Below are positions 25,722 to 34,865 of a DNA stretch of 64,000 nt, piece by piece. Every line of letters starts with the position of its first letter. The first letter of the stretch is position 1. The notes under the pieces are model-generated. The model was not told the origin of the DNA. It saw only the letters and a list, made by a program, of their open reading frames with translations, and ran no database searches. Origin of the DNA: an uncultured Selenomonas sp. (GTDB lineage Bacteria; Bacillota; Negativicutes; Selenomonadales; Selenomonadaceae); assembly GCA_934202005.1 (NCBI GenBank), contig CAKPXP010000002.1, forward strand, positions 97,774 through 161,773. Reading direction: 5' to 3'. The position numbers and the translations under genes are program-made.

Positions 25722-27320
25722 TCAGAAATACCAGAAAAAGCCGCTGTAGAGCTTGTCGCGCTGACGCTGGCCGCTGTAAGTGTACGTGAGCGATTTGCCG
25801 AAGCCGTATTTCAATGTATATTGGAAGTTGTTCGTCAGGTTGTAGTACGCGCCGATCTCAACGCCTTTCTGCCCCTTCTCGATGCCGTCGCCGTAGCCGC
25901 AGCGGATGTAGGCGTCCGGTGCCAGATAATGATAGCCGATATAAGCGCCGAACGCATGCGCGCGATCCGCCGGCATCCAGGGATTGCAATTCCACATGAG
26001 ATCCGCCATCCAGCCGCGGCTGTGGCTGTTCTCGCCGTGCTGGTTGCCCTGGGCGTAGGTGCCGCGGAAGATGACCTTCGGCATCAGCTTGTAGTCAAAT
26101 GTCGCCTCGCCGACATAGAGCGGCTCACGGTTGTAAGCCGCGGAAGTATAGCGATAGGCGCCGAGCGAGTAGGTGAAACGCTTGCTGTACATGCGGTCGT
26201 AGGCGATACCGTAGACCGTCTTCTTCGTATCCAAGCTGCTGCCGAACATATCCTGCAGATCACCCTTGGCATTATCAGATCCCGTGCCGCCGTTTCTGAG
26301 GATCTTCGCCTGCTCGGCCTCGCTGAGCGGTGTCTTGCCGTCGCGCGAGAGACGCGGCTGCCAGTTCGTCGCTTCATTATTGAGGACATAATAACTCTCA
26401 TGCGCGCGGACATTGTCATTCCATGGCTGGCTGATTTCACCTTTCCAGCCTTTGGCTGCCTCATCGTAAGCCGCCCCGGCGCCGACCGCCAGATCGTTGT
26501 CGTCGCTGTCGACGAGGCCGCCGAAGGCGTGCCAAGTGTAGTTCTTCGCGTAATGCTCGAGCATGACGCCGCGCAGATTCGCCGCGTAGACGAAGCCGTT
26601 CTGCACCCACGGCTGCAGGATACCGACGCGCGTCCAGAGCTGCGTCTTGCCCAGGCTGCCCTCGAAATACGCGAGATTCGGCTTGAGCAGCTCATTGTAC
26701 TGATGGCCGCCGTTATAGCCTTGTTTTATCAGTTCCTCTTCATTGATGCGCTGATCAGTACCGAACTTCGTCTCGAGCTGTGTCCTGAACTTCCAGTCCC
26801 CCATGACCTTGGGCAGCTTGGCGTCGGCATTGAGATAGAGTTCCTTGGCCCACCAGCGCGATTTCTTCGTATCGCCGCCCGCATGATTATGCGACTCCAG
26901 TGTCTGCTGGAAATCCCCATGCAAGGTGAAATTGTCCTCTGTCTTCTTCTGATGCTTCTCCAGCGCATCCACGCGCTTGGCGAGCGTCTCCATCGCCTGG
27001 ATCTCATCATCGAACTCATGCGACAGGCGCTCGATCGCCGCCTGATCCGCCGCCGATGCCTGCTGCTCATGCGCAAGCGCGCTGGCCACGAGCTGCGCCA
27101 TCTGGTAGCGCGTGACGACGCTGTTTCCGTCGAACCGATCCACCGACATGCCCTTGATGAGGCCGTCGGCCTTCAGCTGCGCGACGGCGGCATAAGCCCA
27201 ATGCCCCGCCGGTACATCGGCAAACATCGCTTCGCCTGTGGCCGCCGACGCTGAGCCGCTCAGCGAGGCAAAGGCCATCGCCGCAGCGAGAACGCCCAGC
27301 AGCCGCTGCTTTTTCTCCAT
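25722..27320 (-). CDS. SLH-domain outer-membrane porin (OmpM type)
   Basis: The 532-residue protein has a signal peptide (MEKKQRLLGVLAAAMAFA..., cleavage near ASA), one SLH domain (about 29-82, FADVPAGHWAYAAVAQLKAD, VVTRYQMAQ) and a coiled coil (about 90-125). A beta-barrel of alternating residues ends in FWYF. It anchors the outer membrane to the cell wall and lets small solutes through. The start at 27320 follows AAGGGGG. It is the first gene of a unit with the amber-interrupted paralogue 42 bases downstream and the two esterases. Its promoter (27455-27482) is divergent from that of the GH26 gene, so porin and mannanase may be controlled together. Confidence 0.92.
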   Translation of the reverse strand: MEKKQRLLGVLAAAMAFASLSGSASAATGEAMFADVPAGHWAYAAVAQLKADGLIKGMSVDRFDGNSVVTRYQMAQLVASALAHEQQASAADQAAIERLSHEFDDEIQAMETLAKRVDALEKHQKKTEDNFTLHGDFQQTLESHNHAGGDTKKSRWWAKELYLNADAKLPKVMGDWKFRTQLETKFGTDQRINEEELIKQGYNGGHQYNELLKPNLAYFEGSLGKTQLWTRVGILQPWVQNGFVYAANLRGVMLEHYAKNYTWHAFGGLVDSDDNDLAVGAGAAYDEAAKGWKGEISQPWNDNVRAHESYYVLNNEATNWQPRLSRDGKTPLSEAEQAKILRNGGTGSDNAKGDLQDMFGSSLDTKKTVYGIAYDRMYSKRFTYSLGAYRYTSAAYNREPLYVGEATFDYKLMPKVIFRGTYAQGNQHGENSHSRGWMADLMWNCNPWMPADRAHAFGAYIGYHYLAPDAYIRCGYGDGIEKGQKGVEIGAYYNLTNNFQYTLKYGFGKSLTYTYSGQRQRDKLYSGFFWYF

Positions 27321-27454
27321 AGAGAATCCCCCTTTTCTCATCAGCAGGCGCTTCGCGCAACCATCCATCTCGTGGCCAGCGCGTGCCTGCCCTTCGGAAT
27401 CGATCCCTCGTTATCTCTCATTTCTATATGACTAGGGATTGATTTGACGTTTTC

Positions 27455-27482
27455 AGTATAGCAGTCTGGATGCCCCTGTTAA
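27455..27482 (-). promoter_or_regulatory. Promoter of the SLH porin / esterase unit
   Basis: On the minus strand TTAACA (27482-27477), 16 bases, TATACT (27460-27455), with the AT-rich stretch ATATACTTTTATTAACA upstream, similar to the porin promoter at 760-788. The 285-base spacer up to the GH26 ribosome site holds this and the divergent promoter at 27543. Confidence 0.6.
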
Positions 27483-27542
27483 TAAAAGTATATATTTATT
27501 TTACATAATGCTAGATGTTTTTTATATTCACATATATTTTTC

Positions 27543-27571
27543 TTGACAAAACACATTCTCGAGCGCATACT
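27543..27571 (+). promoter_or_regulatory. Promoter of the GH26 mannanase gene
   Basis: TTGACA (27543-27548), 17 bases, CATACT (27566-27571), about 80 bases before the start codon. Confidence 0.55.
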
Positions 27572-27653
27572 AGGTGTAAGCAAGAAGGAACAATATGATT
27601 CAGTAAGCAAAAGAGGTGCTGATTCATGTCCTTGCTGAAAAGGGGGATACTAT

Positions 27654-28994
27654 ATGAAACGTAAACACGCGATCGGCCTATTGGCCCTGCTGCTCTGCAC
27701 CGCGCCATCCTATGTACTGGCCAGCCCGGCCGATGATCCTGACGATCCGGCCTACGTCGCAAAGACAGCCGTCGCCGATACCGCGAAGGCGAAAGCCGAG
27801 GCGCCGACGCTCGCCGCGCTCGCCGCCAAAGCGCCGCGGGAAGTCACGCTCGTCGACCGCAAGGCGATGCCGGAGACGGCAGCGCTCTACCAATATCTCG
27901 CGGCCCTGCCGCAGACAGGCCACATCCTCTACGGCCATCAGAACGATGTCCATCATAAGATGTTCCTCACGGACAGCGGCTCGACCTCTGACACGCAGGA
28001 CATGACGGGCTCGATCGCCGCCGTCGTCGGCATGGACGCGCTCTCGCTCACGGGAGCCGAGCTCACGCTGACACCCGCGGAGCGCAAGGCCGGCCTGACC
28101 TACACGGCCAAGCTCGTGAAGATCAGTGAAGCCGCCCATCGTCAGGGCGCGATCCTGACGATGTCGATGCACATGCCGAACTTCGCCGAGGTCGCCAAGA
28201 AGGGACAGAAGAACGGCGCCTGGGACTACAGCGGCTATTCTCCGAACAACCTGACGGGCAATGTCGGCCACCGCATCCTGCCGGGGCAGGATCTCAACGC
28301 CATCTACAACGGCTATCTCGATCTCGTCGCGGACTACCTGCTGCAGCTGCAGGCGAAGGGCACCCCTGTCATCTTCCGCCCGCTGCACGAGCACAACGGC
28401 TCCTGGTTCTGGTGGGGCGGCGGCAACATCGACGAGGGGGACTTCCTCGAGCTCTGGCACTATACGGTGAAATACCTCCGCGATACGAAAGGCGTGCACA
28501 ACTGCCTCTACGCCTACTCGCCGAACGGCCCGTTCTTCGATGAGGGCGCCTATCTCAGCCGCTACCCCGGCGATCGCTATGTCGACATCCTCGGCGTCGA
28601 TACGTATAACGACGAACAGAAGCCGGAATGGTTCACGAACCTCGACAAGACGTTCACCGTCATGCAGAAGGCCGCCAAGGAGCACGGCAAGCTCATCGCG
28701 CTCACCGAGGCCGGCGTCCGCGACGGCGGCGCCCTGCCTGTCACGGGGAACCGCGACAAGCGCTGGTTCCAGGATGTCACAGCGGTCTGCCTCAAGCATC
28801 AGGTGCCATTCTTCCTGACCTGGGCCAACTTCGAGAAACTCGAGCATAATTTCTTCGAGCCCTACATGGTCAGCGATACGCGCGGCCATGAGATGGTCAA
28901 TGACTTCATCGACTTCTACAACGAACCCAGCACGATCTTCGCCGACGGCGTAGCGGACTTCACGAAGCTCCCCGCGCCGGTGCGAAAAAACTAA
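27654..28994 (+). CDS. Secreted GH26 endo-beta-mannanase
   Basis: The 446-residue protein has a signal peptide (MKRKHAIGLLALLLCTA..., cleavage after VLAS) and a linker of Ala, Lys and Asp. A GH26 TIM barrel runs from about 65 to 435. The acid/base is E246 in FRPLHEHNGSWFWWG and the nucleophile is E352 in LTEAGVRDGG. The catalytic domain starts with the usual GHILYGHQND. It would cut beta-1,4-mannan outside the cell or in the periplasm. The start follows AAGGGGGA. A gene for a small secreted beta-sandwich protein follows 15 bases later, so both are probably made together. Two decayed relatives lie downstream on the other strand. Confidence 0.93.
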   Translation: MKRKHAIGLLALLLCTAPSYVLASPADDPDDPAYVAKTAVADTAKAKAEAPTLAALAAKAPREVTLVDRKAMPETAALYQYLAALPQTGHILYGHQNDVHHKMFLTDSGSTSDTQDMTGSIAAVVGMDALSLTGAELTLTPAERKAGLTYTAKLVKISEAAHRQGAILTMSMHMPNFAEVAKKGQKNGAWDYSGYSPNNLTGNVGHRILPGQDLNAIYNGYLDLVADYLLQLQAKGTPVIFRPLHEHNGSWFWWGGGNIDEGDFLELWHYTVKYLRDTKGVHNCLYAYSPNGPFFDEGAYLSRYPGDRYVDILGVDTYNDEQKPEWFTNLDKTFTVMQKAAKEHGKLIALTEAGVRDGGALPVTGNRDKRWFQDVTAVCLKHQVPFFLTWANFEKLEHNFFEPYMVSDTRGHEMVNDFIDFYNEPSTIFADGVADFTKLPAPVRKN

Positions 28995-29009
28995 AAAGGA
29001 GTGTTCTCA

Positions 29010-29651
29010 ATGTTCAAATTCTCTCAAAAATCCCTGTCCATGGTACTCGGCGCGGCGTTCGTCGGCGCAGCAGCGCTCGCCGCTCCGTCTCCCGTGAGCC
29101 TCAGCAGCACGGTATGCGAGGCCGCGACGCCGGTCGTGAAGAGCTGGGATTTCAGCAAGGACGCCCAAAGCTGGGCCTATATCGGCGGCTGGAGCTACAG
29201 CGGCGATGCCGCAACGTCCTGGGACGCCAGCAACGGCGGCTGCCTGAAGCTCGATGTGGACTTCTCAGATGACAAGGATCAGAGCTGGAGCGAGGTCAAG
29301 CTCTCCGACGGCTCCGTCACCAACGCCACCCCGATCAAGGTCGGCGCCGGCATTTCGCAGGTCTCGTTCGACCTCTACTACGACGCCTCGCAGCTCAAGG
29401 GAGACGCCGCGCTCAAGGCCAAGATCTACGCGGGCTCCACCGCCGGCGATGTCGTCATCGACCAGCCGATCGACGACATGGGCATGGCCAAGGCGAAAGA
29501 TGTGCCGGGCACGCACCTCAAAAAGGCGCATGTCCGTGCCATCCTCGAGGACAAGGTCACTGCCGACATCGGCCATTTCGAGCTCAGCATCGTCGGCTAT
29601 CTCACGTCCTACAAAAGTGCTCTCTACATCGACAACATCGAGCTGAAGTAA
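29010..29651 (+). CDS. Secreted beta-sandwich protein, likely mannan-binding (CBM27-like)
   Basis: The 213-residue protein has a signal peptide (MFKFSQKSLSMVLGAAF..., cleavage near CEA about residue 37). The rest looks like one carbohydrate-binding beta-sandwich, with SWDFSKDAQSWAYIGGWSY near its start, several exposed Trp residues, and ALYIDNIELK at the end, a common closing strand of CBM domains. The resemblance to mannan-binding CBM27 or CBM23 is by pattern only. No catalytic domain is attached. The start at 29010 follows AAGGAG at eight bases, and the gene is 15 bases behind the GH26 gene. A free CBM made with a mannanase could hold or present the substrate. Confidence 0.7.
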   Translation: MFKFSQKSLSMVLGAAFVGAAALAAPSPVSLSSTVCEAATPVVKSWDFSKDAQSWAYIGGWSYSGDAATSWDASNGGCLKLDVDFSDDKDQSWSEVKLSDGSVTNATPIKVGAGISQVSFDLYYDASQLKGDAALKAKIYAGSTAGDVVIDQPIDDMGMAKAKDVPGTHLKKAHVRAILEDKVTADIGHFELSIVGYLTSYKSALYIDNIELK

Positions 29652-29683
29652 TTTTCATCGAATACCCTCCTACATTCTCTAGA

Positions 29684-29718
29684 GGCGGCTGCAGAACTCG
29701 CGGCCGTCTATTTTTTTA
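29684..29718 (+). terminator. Terminator of the GH26-CBM unit
   Basis: GGCGGCTGC (29684-29692), loop AGAACTC, GCGGCCGTC (29700-29708), then TATTTTTTT. Confidence 0.85.
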
Positions 29719-29734
29719 CCGCTGACAACACAAA

Positions 29735-29783
29735 CGCCGCCTCCCGGATGTCCCTGATGGGATATCCGGGAGGCGGCGCTGCA
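29735..29783 (-). terminator. Strong hairpin after the GH26 pseudogene
   Basis: CGCCGCCTCCCGGAT (29735-29749) and ATCCGGGAGGCGGCG (29764-29778) form a 15-bp perfect stem. On the minus strand it follows the broken GH26 gene; only a short T-rich tract follows. Confidence 0.6.
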
Positions 29784-29809
29784 ATGAAGGAAAGTTTTTG
29801 AAAAGTTTT

Positions 29810-30762
29810 TTATTTCAGCTTTGCATAGTCGAGGTTCTGCTTGGCGAAGACCGTCGTCGGATCATTGTAGAAATCGATGAAATCATTGATCATCTCATGG
29901 CCGCGCGTGTCGCTGACCATGTAGGGCTGATCGAAGTTCGTCTCATCGAAATTCGACCAGGTCATGAAATACGCCATGTGATGCGTCTCCATCACCTTGG
30001 CCGCGTCGAGGAACCACCCCTTGTAACCGTTGTGCGTCCTCGCCAGGGCGCTGTTGCCGACCAGCATGCCTGTCTCCGTCGCCGCCGCCACCTTGTAATG
30101 GGCCTTGGCGAAGCCGCTCACGATATCCATGACATTTGAGAAATCCTCCTCGAGGAAACCGTCGCCTCTCTCACCATCGCGGTGATACATATCGAAGCCG
30201 GCGATGTCCACATAGGAACTGCCCGGATAGGTCAGGGCATAGTCGCCCTCGCTCTTCAGCTCCCCACCTCCCGGCGAGTAGACATAGAGCATATTGTGGA
30301 GTCCCTTCCCCTGCAGGTATTTCTCTGTATACTGGAACAGCGCGATGAAATCGCTCGGCGTCGCGTGGCCGGCACCCCACCAGAACCAGCTGCCCGTGTT
30401 CTCATGGAACGGACGGAACAGCAACGGCACATCCGCCGCCTGCAGTTCGCTGTCAAACTCAGCCACGAGATCCAGATAGCCGTTGAATACCTCGTTGAGG
30501 TCGCCGCCCGGCAGGATGCGCTTTACCACATCGCCGTTCGAATGCTGAGTTTTGTGATGTCGAGCGGTGTCTGCGGCTCGATCGGCGTCACCTTGGCGAC
30601 ATAGCCGTCCTTGTCCGGCTTCACTTTAGCAGCGGCGGACGCCACCTGCGCTTGCACGCCACATCCCAGCACCGTCACGCCTGCCAAGCTGCCGCCCGCT
30701 CCCAAAACCATCAATGCCAGCGCGGTACTGATCGTACGACGTATCCTTTTCTTTCCAACCAT
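29810..30762 (-). pseudogene. GH26 mannanase with internal deletion and frameshift
   Basis: The gene starts at 30762 after TAGGAGGA with a signal peptide (MVGKKRIRRTISTALALMVL...). It runs to PQTPLDITKLSI and then, out of frame, joins NGDVVKRILPGGDLNEVFNG near 30540. The first frame stops three codons later at 30523. Compared with the intact GH26 protein, about 135 residues (roughly 66-200) are missing, including the beginning of the catalytic barrel. The remaining part keeps the acid/base (FRPFHENTGSWFWWG) and the nucleophile (TETGM) and ends at 29810. One deletion with a frameshifted join explains the state, so decay looks recent. Confidence 0.85.
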
Positions 30763-30909
30763 CAAAAAATCCTCCTATTGCATCTGTCGTTCAGGAAAGC
30801 ACTGCTTCAGGCAGCGCTCCTATAAATTATCCAGTTATATGATACACTCCGTAATACATTATATCAAATTAGATTTTAGATAATTATTTTATGTTCTAAA
30901 ACAACATTA

Positions 30910-31115
30910 TTATTTCGCAGCAGCTACCGCAAATATCGAGCCCGGCAGATTGTAGAAGTCTACGAAATCGTCGATGAGCTCATGACCGCGCCTGTCATCC
31001 ACCATGAATGATTTGAAAACGTCTCATCGTTGTCATCCGATCAGGTCATAAGTTCTAATCCGGCAGCTTCAGCAGATAATCCAGGGAACCATCCCCCCGG
31101 CGCAGCCAAATATTT
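30910..31115 (-). pseudogene. Relic of a third GH26 C-terminus
   Basis: On the minus strand the last about 65 codons of a GH26 gene can be read with frame changes. WFPGLSAEAAGLELMT is followed by a TGA where the relatives have Trp, then SDDNDET. After a frameshift comes FKSFMVDDRRGHELIDDFVD and FYNLPGSIFA up to TAA at 30910. The matching stretch in the neighbour is GWFLDAAKVMET...FMTWSNFDET...YMVSDTRGHEMINDFID. No catalytic part is left. It shows that a third mannanase gene once stood here. Confidence 0.7.
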
Positions 31116-31204
31116 CATAGGCCTGCGCAGGCTCCTCAGCCACGGTCGGGCTATCACTGCCTTCAAAGTGTTCCAGCACTGGACACACAACATCGTGAAT
31201 CAGT

Positions 31205-31325
31205 GGCCAGAAAGAAAGAGCCGCCTCCCGAAAGTCTCCCCCTAAGGGATGCTTCCAAGAGACGGCCCTACTGCCTCCGAGGCAGTTCCTGTCCCCTTGC
31301 GGGACGCGGCACACCTCCTCGTGAC
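31205..31325 (-). terminator. Multi-hairpin 3' region of the chemoreceptor gene
   Basis: Behind the chemoreceptor stop codon the minus strand holds GTCCCGCAAGGGGAC, ACTGCCTCGGAGGCAGT and a longer stem ending GGGAGGCGGCTCTTTCTTTC. The last is a likely terminator; the two small hairpins have no assigned role. Confidence 0.45.
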
Positions 31326-31330
31326 CTTGC

Positions 31331-33037
31331 TTACACCTTGAACCGCTCGACCTGCGCCTTGAGCTTGTCGGCACCCTCCTGCGAAGCATGGACCTTCGCG
31401 AGGATGGCGTTCGCCTTCTCCGCGACCTGCGTGACTTTCTCGGCAACGGTCGTGTTGCCTGTCGCCTCTTCCTGCGTCGCCTTGGCGATCTCGCCCATGG
31501 CGTTGTTCATCGTCTCGACGTCGCCCGCGAGCTCCTGCGACGAGGCGTTGCTCTTGCGCGCGAAATCGCGCAGGTAGTCGGCGTCATCGCGATACTGGTC
31601 CGCAGTCTTGTTGATGAGCTCGTAATCCTTGCTCACGTTCTGTTCCATGAACTGCAGAAGACCGAACGCGCCCTGGGAGAGATCCTGCACCGATCCGGTC
31701 ACACGGCCCGTAAGGGACTGGATCTTCTCCGCTGTCTGCTGACTCTGCTCAGCGAGCTTGCGCACCTCTTCGGCAACGACGGAGAAGCCGCGTCCCGCCT
31801 CGCCCGCGCGCGCCGCCTCGATGGCTGCGTTGAGCGCGAGCAAGTTCGTCTGCTCAGCGATCTCCGTGATGTCGTTCGTGAGCGCCTCGATATGATCGAC
31901 GACCTTTGCCGCCTCGATGGCCTGCTCAACCGAAGATTTCGTAGAGCTGTAGACGCTCTGGGCGCTCGCCTGTGCCGCGTCCATCTTCTTCTTGAGCTCG
32001 CTCGCACGGGCAGCGACCTCATTCGTGTAGCTCTCACTCTTCTTCGCGTCCTCCGCCGAGGCGAGGATGCTCTGGCTCACGGTGTCGGAGAGATGCTGGA
32101 GGTTCGAGGTCGAGGCCGCCGTCTCCTCCATTCCTGCCGCCATCTCCTCCGTCGCGGCGGACATATCCTGCGCGCCGTCGTTGAGCTCGCCGACGAGGCC
32201 CTGGACCTCCTCGACCATCGCGGCGCTCTGCTCCGCCTCCGTGCGCACGTCATGCAGGAAGGAGCGCAGGGATTGCTGCATCTTGTCGAGCGCGGCGATC
32301 ATCGTGCCGATCTCGTCCCGGCGCTCCGCGAGCTCCTGCGGCACCTCGCGCGTGAGGTCGCCGTCCGCCACAGCGTCCAATAGCTCAACCGATTCGCCGA
32401 GCGGCCCTGCGATGCCGCGCGCGATCCCCCGCGCCACAACCACGCCGATGATGAGACCAGCGAAGAGAATCGCGAGGAAAATCTTGATCGTGCGGTCATA
32501 GACGGCGTTGCTCTGCTCGAAGAGCTGCTTGCCCTGCTGCACATTGTCCGGCGTGAGCTCGGAAAGCCCCGCATTGATCGCCTTCGCCTTATCGAGATTC
32601 TGCAAAAGCTTCGCCCGATCCTCCGCGGAGTCCGTGAGCCCCGCGCTCGCCTCGATGCCCGCGAGGAAGGCGTCGGTATCCTGCGCGAGGGCGTCGAGCG
32701 CCTTCTGCGCGCGCTCGCTGCGGTCGATCTCCTTGATCTTGTCCATATCCGCCTGAATGGACTTCGTCCGCCCCGTCATATCCTCGAAGATGATTTTCTT
32801 GTTCTCCTGCGGGTAGGTGGTGAGCAGGAGATAGTTGATATCGCTCTCGATGAACCTCATCTGCGTCGTCGCATCGTTGAGATACTGCGTCGTCATGAGG
32901 TTGTAGTTGTACATATCATCAACCGCCTGTTTCGACTGATGATTGGAGAAAATACCGACCGCAGCCACGATGCAGGTGATGACGAGCATGATGGCGGCGA
33001 GCAGCAGAACCTTGATCCTGACACTGAGATTCTTCAA
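31331..33037 (-). CDS. Methyl-accepting chemotaxis protein
   Basis: The 568-residue receptor has a first membrane segment (about 6-28) and an extracytoplasmic four-helix sensor (about 30-185, [17 protein letters not shown]). A second membrane segment follows (about 186-206), then a HAMP domain and a long coiled-coil signalling domain whose hairpin tip contains [21 protein letters not shown]. It reports ligand binding to CheA/CheW. A TTG start at 33037 is preferred because AGGAGG lies eight bases upstream; the GTG at 33046 directly abuts that site. It lies 16 bases behind a sugar-binding lipoprotein gene with which it must be co-transcribed, so the lipoprotein is probably its ligand carrier. 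No other chemotaxis or flagellar gene is in the window. Confidence 0.92.
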   Translation of the reverse strand: MKNLSVRIKVLLLAAIMLVITCIVAAVGIFSNHQSKQAVDDMYNYNLMTTQYLNDATTQMRFIESDINYLLLTTYPQENKKIIFEDMTGRTKSIQADMDKIKEIDRSERAQKALDALAQDTDAFLAGIEASAGLTDSAEDRAKLLQNLDKAKAINAGLSELTPDNVQQGKQLFEQSNAVYDRTIKIFLAILFAGLIIGVVVARGIARGIAGPLGESVELLDAVADGDLTREVPQELAERRDEIGTMIAALDKMQQSLRSFLHDVRTEAEQSAAMVEEVQGLVGELNDGAQDMSAATEEMAAGMEETAASTSNLQHLSDTVSQSILASAEDAKKSESYTNEVAARASELKKKMDAAQASAQSVYSSTKSSVEQAIEAAKVVDHIEALTNDITEIAEQTNLLALNAAIEAARAGEAGRGFSVVAEEVRKLAEQSQQTAEKIQSLTGRVTGSVQDLSQGAFGLLQFMEQNVSKDYELINKTADQYRDDADYLRDFARKSNASSQELAGDVETMNNAMGEIAKATQEEATGNTTVAEKVTQVAEKANAILAKVHASQEGADKLKAQVERFKV

Positions 33038-33053
33038 CAGACACACCTCCTGC

Positions 33054-33989
33054 TCACTTCACGAACTGGGCGACATTCGCCTTCGTGATCTCGATAAACG
33101 GCACTTTTTCATCATCCGTCACCTGGCCGCCCTGCAGCATTTTCTGCAAAAGGTCAACAATGACGACCGCCGAGCCATCCGCATCCTGCTTGATGGTCTG
33201 CGACATCTCGCCGGAAGCAACCGCCTTGACTGCCTCGTCGCTCGCATCGATTCCCGTGACGAGAACATCGCTGTTAAAGCGACCCGCGCCTTTCATCGCG
33301 GCAATACCGCCGAGCGCCATATCATCGTTGCCTGAGATAATGGCGTCAATTTGCGGGAAAACACTGAGCCAGAACGTCATGTCTTTCATGGCCTCCGTCT
33401 TGCTCCAGGCGGCATCCGTAGAGGCGAGCAGCTCGATATCCGGGCGCTTGTCGAGGCAGGCCTCCTTGAATCCCTCCCAGCGCTCGTGCGCTGCCACCAG
33501 CGTGGTGTCGCCAAAGAAATAGACGATCTTCGCGCCCTGCTTGAGGTGCTTCGCCATATACTCGCCCTGCAGACGTCCCGCCTGCCGCTCGTCTGAGTGC
33601 ACCTGTGCCGTCTTGCCGCCCGCGATGTCGCGGTTCGTCACGAGCACGGGGATGCCCGCCTTGTTCGCCTTCTCGACTGACGGTGTCAGCGCCGCCGCAT
33701 CGTTCGGCAACAGGATGATGGCCGCCGGCTTCTTTGCGATGACCTCATTCATCCGGTCGATCTGGGCACTGGTATCCTGGTTGCCTTCATAAAAGTCGAT
33801 CGTAAGACCGCTCTTTTCTCCCGCGGCCCTGACCGCCTCGTAGAGCACGCTCGTAAAGCCCGTCTGCTTGTCATGCGCAACATAAGCAATCGTTTTCCCA
33901 TCATTGCCACCGCTGCCGCCGCAACCTGCTGCAGCGAGCGCCAAAACACCCGCGCACACGAGCAGGAAAACTGTCTTCCATTTTTTCAT
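33054..33989 (-). CDS. Sugar-binding lipoprotein, RbsB/type 1 periplasmic binding protein
   Basis: The 311-residue protein has a lipoprotein signal with lipobox LAAAGC (Cys about 23) and a short Gly/Ser/Asn linker. The two-lobed type 1 binding fold shows [14 protein letters not shown] at the start, [27 protein letters not shown] and [14 protein letters not shown]. Relatives bind ribose, galactose or similar sugars. The start at 33989 (MKKWKTVF) follows GAGGGAG. No ABC permease or ATPase gene is adjacent; instead the chemoreceptor follows 16 bases later. This suggests the protein serves chemotaxis rather than, or besides, transport. Confidence 0.9.
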   Translation of the reverse strand: MKKWKTVFLLVCAGVLALAAAGCGGSGGNDGKTIAYVAHDKQTGFTSVLYEAVRAAGEKSGLTIDFYEGNQDTSAQIDRMNEVIAKKPAAIILLPNDAAALTPSVEKANKAGIPVLVTNRDIAGGKTAQVHSDERQAGRLQGEYMAKHLKQGAKIVYFFGDTTLVAAHERWEGFKEACLDKRPDIELLASTDAAWSKTEAMKDMTFWLSVFPQIDAIISGNDDMALGGIAAMKGAGRFNSDVLVTGIDASDEAVKAVASGEMSQTIKQDADGSAVVIVDLLQKMLQGGQVTDDEKVPFIEITKANVAQFVK

Positions 33990-34165
33990 GCCAACAACTC
34001 CCTCAATTCCATACACTTCATATAATCGCCCCATCACAAACCGCGGCTTCCCAACAGCCTGCGGCTTTCCACGGGACATTTCTTTCTTCTATATTATTCG
34101 CTCAAACTTCCCAAAATCCTTCAAACGAAAATAAAAAACGCTGCCTGCATTATCTCCTGCATTAA

Positions 34166-34253
34166 GGAACCACTGATTCATTCAGTACCCTGTCTTCACG
34201 CGGATACAGCACATCCGCGCAAATCCAGGGCACTTCATTGAATCAGCGCTTCC
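34166..34253 (-). repeat. Palindromic element, copy 4, shortened (CCCTG/CAGGG type)
   Basis: This 88-bp inverted copy keeps both ends (GGAACCACTGATTCATTCAG and TGAATCAGCGCTTCC) but lacks about 70 bases of the centre, including the hairpin tip. Both arms are of the CCCTG/CAGGG type, so pairing is kept. It lies between divergent genes. Confidence 0.85.
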
Positions 34254-34295
34254 TAAAATCCTAAAATCTTTTCATCGATGATTTTTTCAAAATTA

Positions 34296-34323
34296 TATTT
34301 GACAAAATCTATTTTATCAAATA
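34296..34323. promoter_or_regulatory. 28-bp palindromic operator candidate over the flavodoxin promoter
   Basis: TATTTGACAAAAT, two bases, ATTTTATCAAATA: 13-bp arms with one mismatch. It covers the -35 box and most of the spacer of the promoter at 34299-34327, so a bound protein would block transcription. The regulator is not identified. Confidence 0.6.
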
Positions 34324-34327
34324 TAAT
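34299..34327 (+). promoter_or_regulatory. Full-consensus promoter of the redox gene block
   Basis: TTGACA (34299-34304), 17 bases, TATAAT (34322-34327); about 94 bases before the flavodoxin start. Confidence 0.8.
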
Positions 34328-34420
34328 AAAGTCATACGATATGAAGCGGCCAAACAAAGCGGAATCCTCCGCGGCGGCGGTGTCATCAAGAATCAAACTA
34401 AGGAAAGCGAGACATCGAAA

Positions 34421-34822
34421 ATGAAAACACAAGTACGTTATTTCTCCCAGACGGGCAACACAAAAAGGCTCGCCGACGCCATCGCCGCCGCCGCTGACAC
34501 ACAGGCGCTGACGATCGACACTCCCATAGCGGAAAAGACCGATCTCCTAGCCATCTACTGGGCAGGCATCGACCGGAGGGTCAAAGATTTCATCGCGTCG
34601 CTCGACCAGAAGAAAGTCAGCCGCGTCGCCATCTTCTCCAACTCCACCCTCGCGGAGCGCGCCTATCCCTCTCTCGCGAAAGCACTCACCGAGAAAGGCA
34701 TCCGCGTCGAAAAGGACAATTTCTACTGCCGCGGCCAGTTCAAGCTGCTGCACAGAGGACGCCCCAATACGGCAGACATCGAGGACGCCTACGCGTTCGC
34801 CAAACGAATCCTACTGAGATAA
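34421..34822 (+). CDS. Small flavodoxin-like protein
   Basis: The 133-residue protein starts MKTQVRYFSQTGNTKRLADA. The loop SQTGNTK is the FMN phosphate site of flavodoxins (compare T/S-x-T-G-N-T). IYWAGIDRRVKDFIASL corresponds to the first flavin-stacking loop. It lacks the long acidic insertion of long-chain flavodoxins and is short for the family. It probably carries electrons for the redox enzymes encoded behind it. AAGGAAAG lies further upstream than usual, so the start is supported mainly by the fold. It is the first gene after the consensus promoter and the palindrome, 43 bases before the reductase gene. Confidence 0.8.
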   Translation: MKTQVRYFSQTGNTKRLADAIAAAADTQALTIDTPIAEKTDLLAIYWAGIDRRVKDFIASLDQKKVSRVAIFSNSTLAERAYPSLAKALTEKGIRVEKDNFYCRGQFKLLHRGRPNTADIEDAYAFAKRILLR

Positions 34823-34865
34823 CCAACCGCGCAAAAGGCGCTGGACAGGAGAAAGGATGTATGCT

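Noticed and set aside
27654..28994. The GH26 gene as a xylanase or beta-1,3-xylanase
   Set aside because: Other GH26 activities exist, but the acid/base and nucleophile context (HEHNGSWFWWG, TEAG) is that of mannanases and the neighbouring genes fit mannan use.
31116..31330. A riboswitch-like element behind the chemoreceptor gene
   Set aside because: The hairpins lie downstream of the stop codon and end in a T-rich tract, so a 3' terminator region is the simpler reading; no gene follows in the same direction at once.
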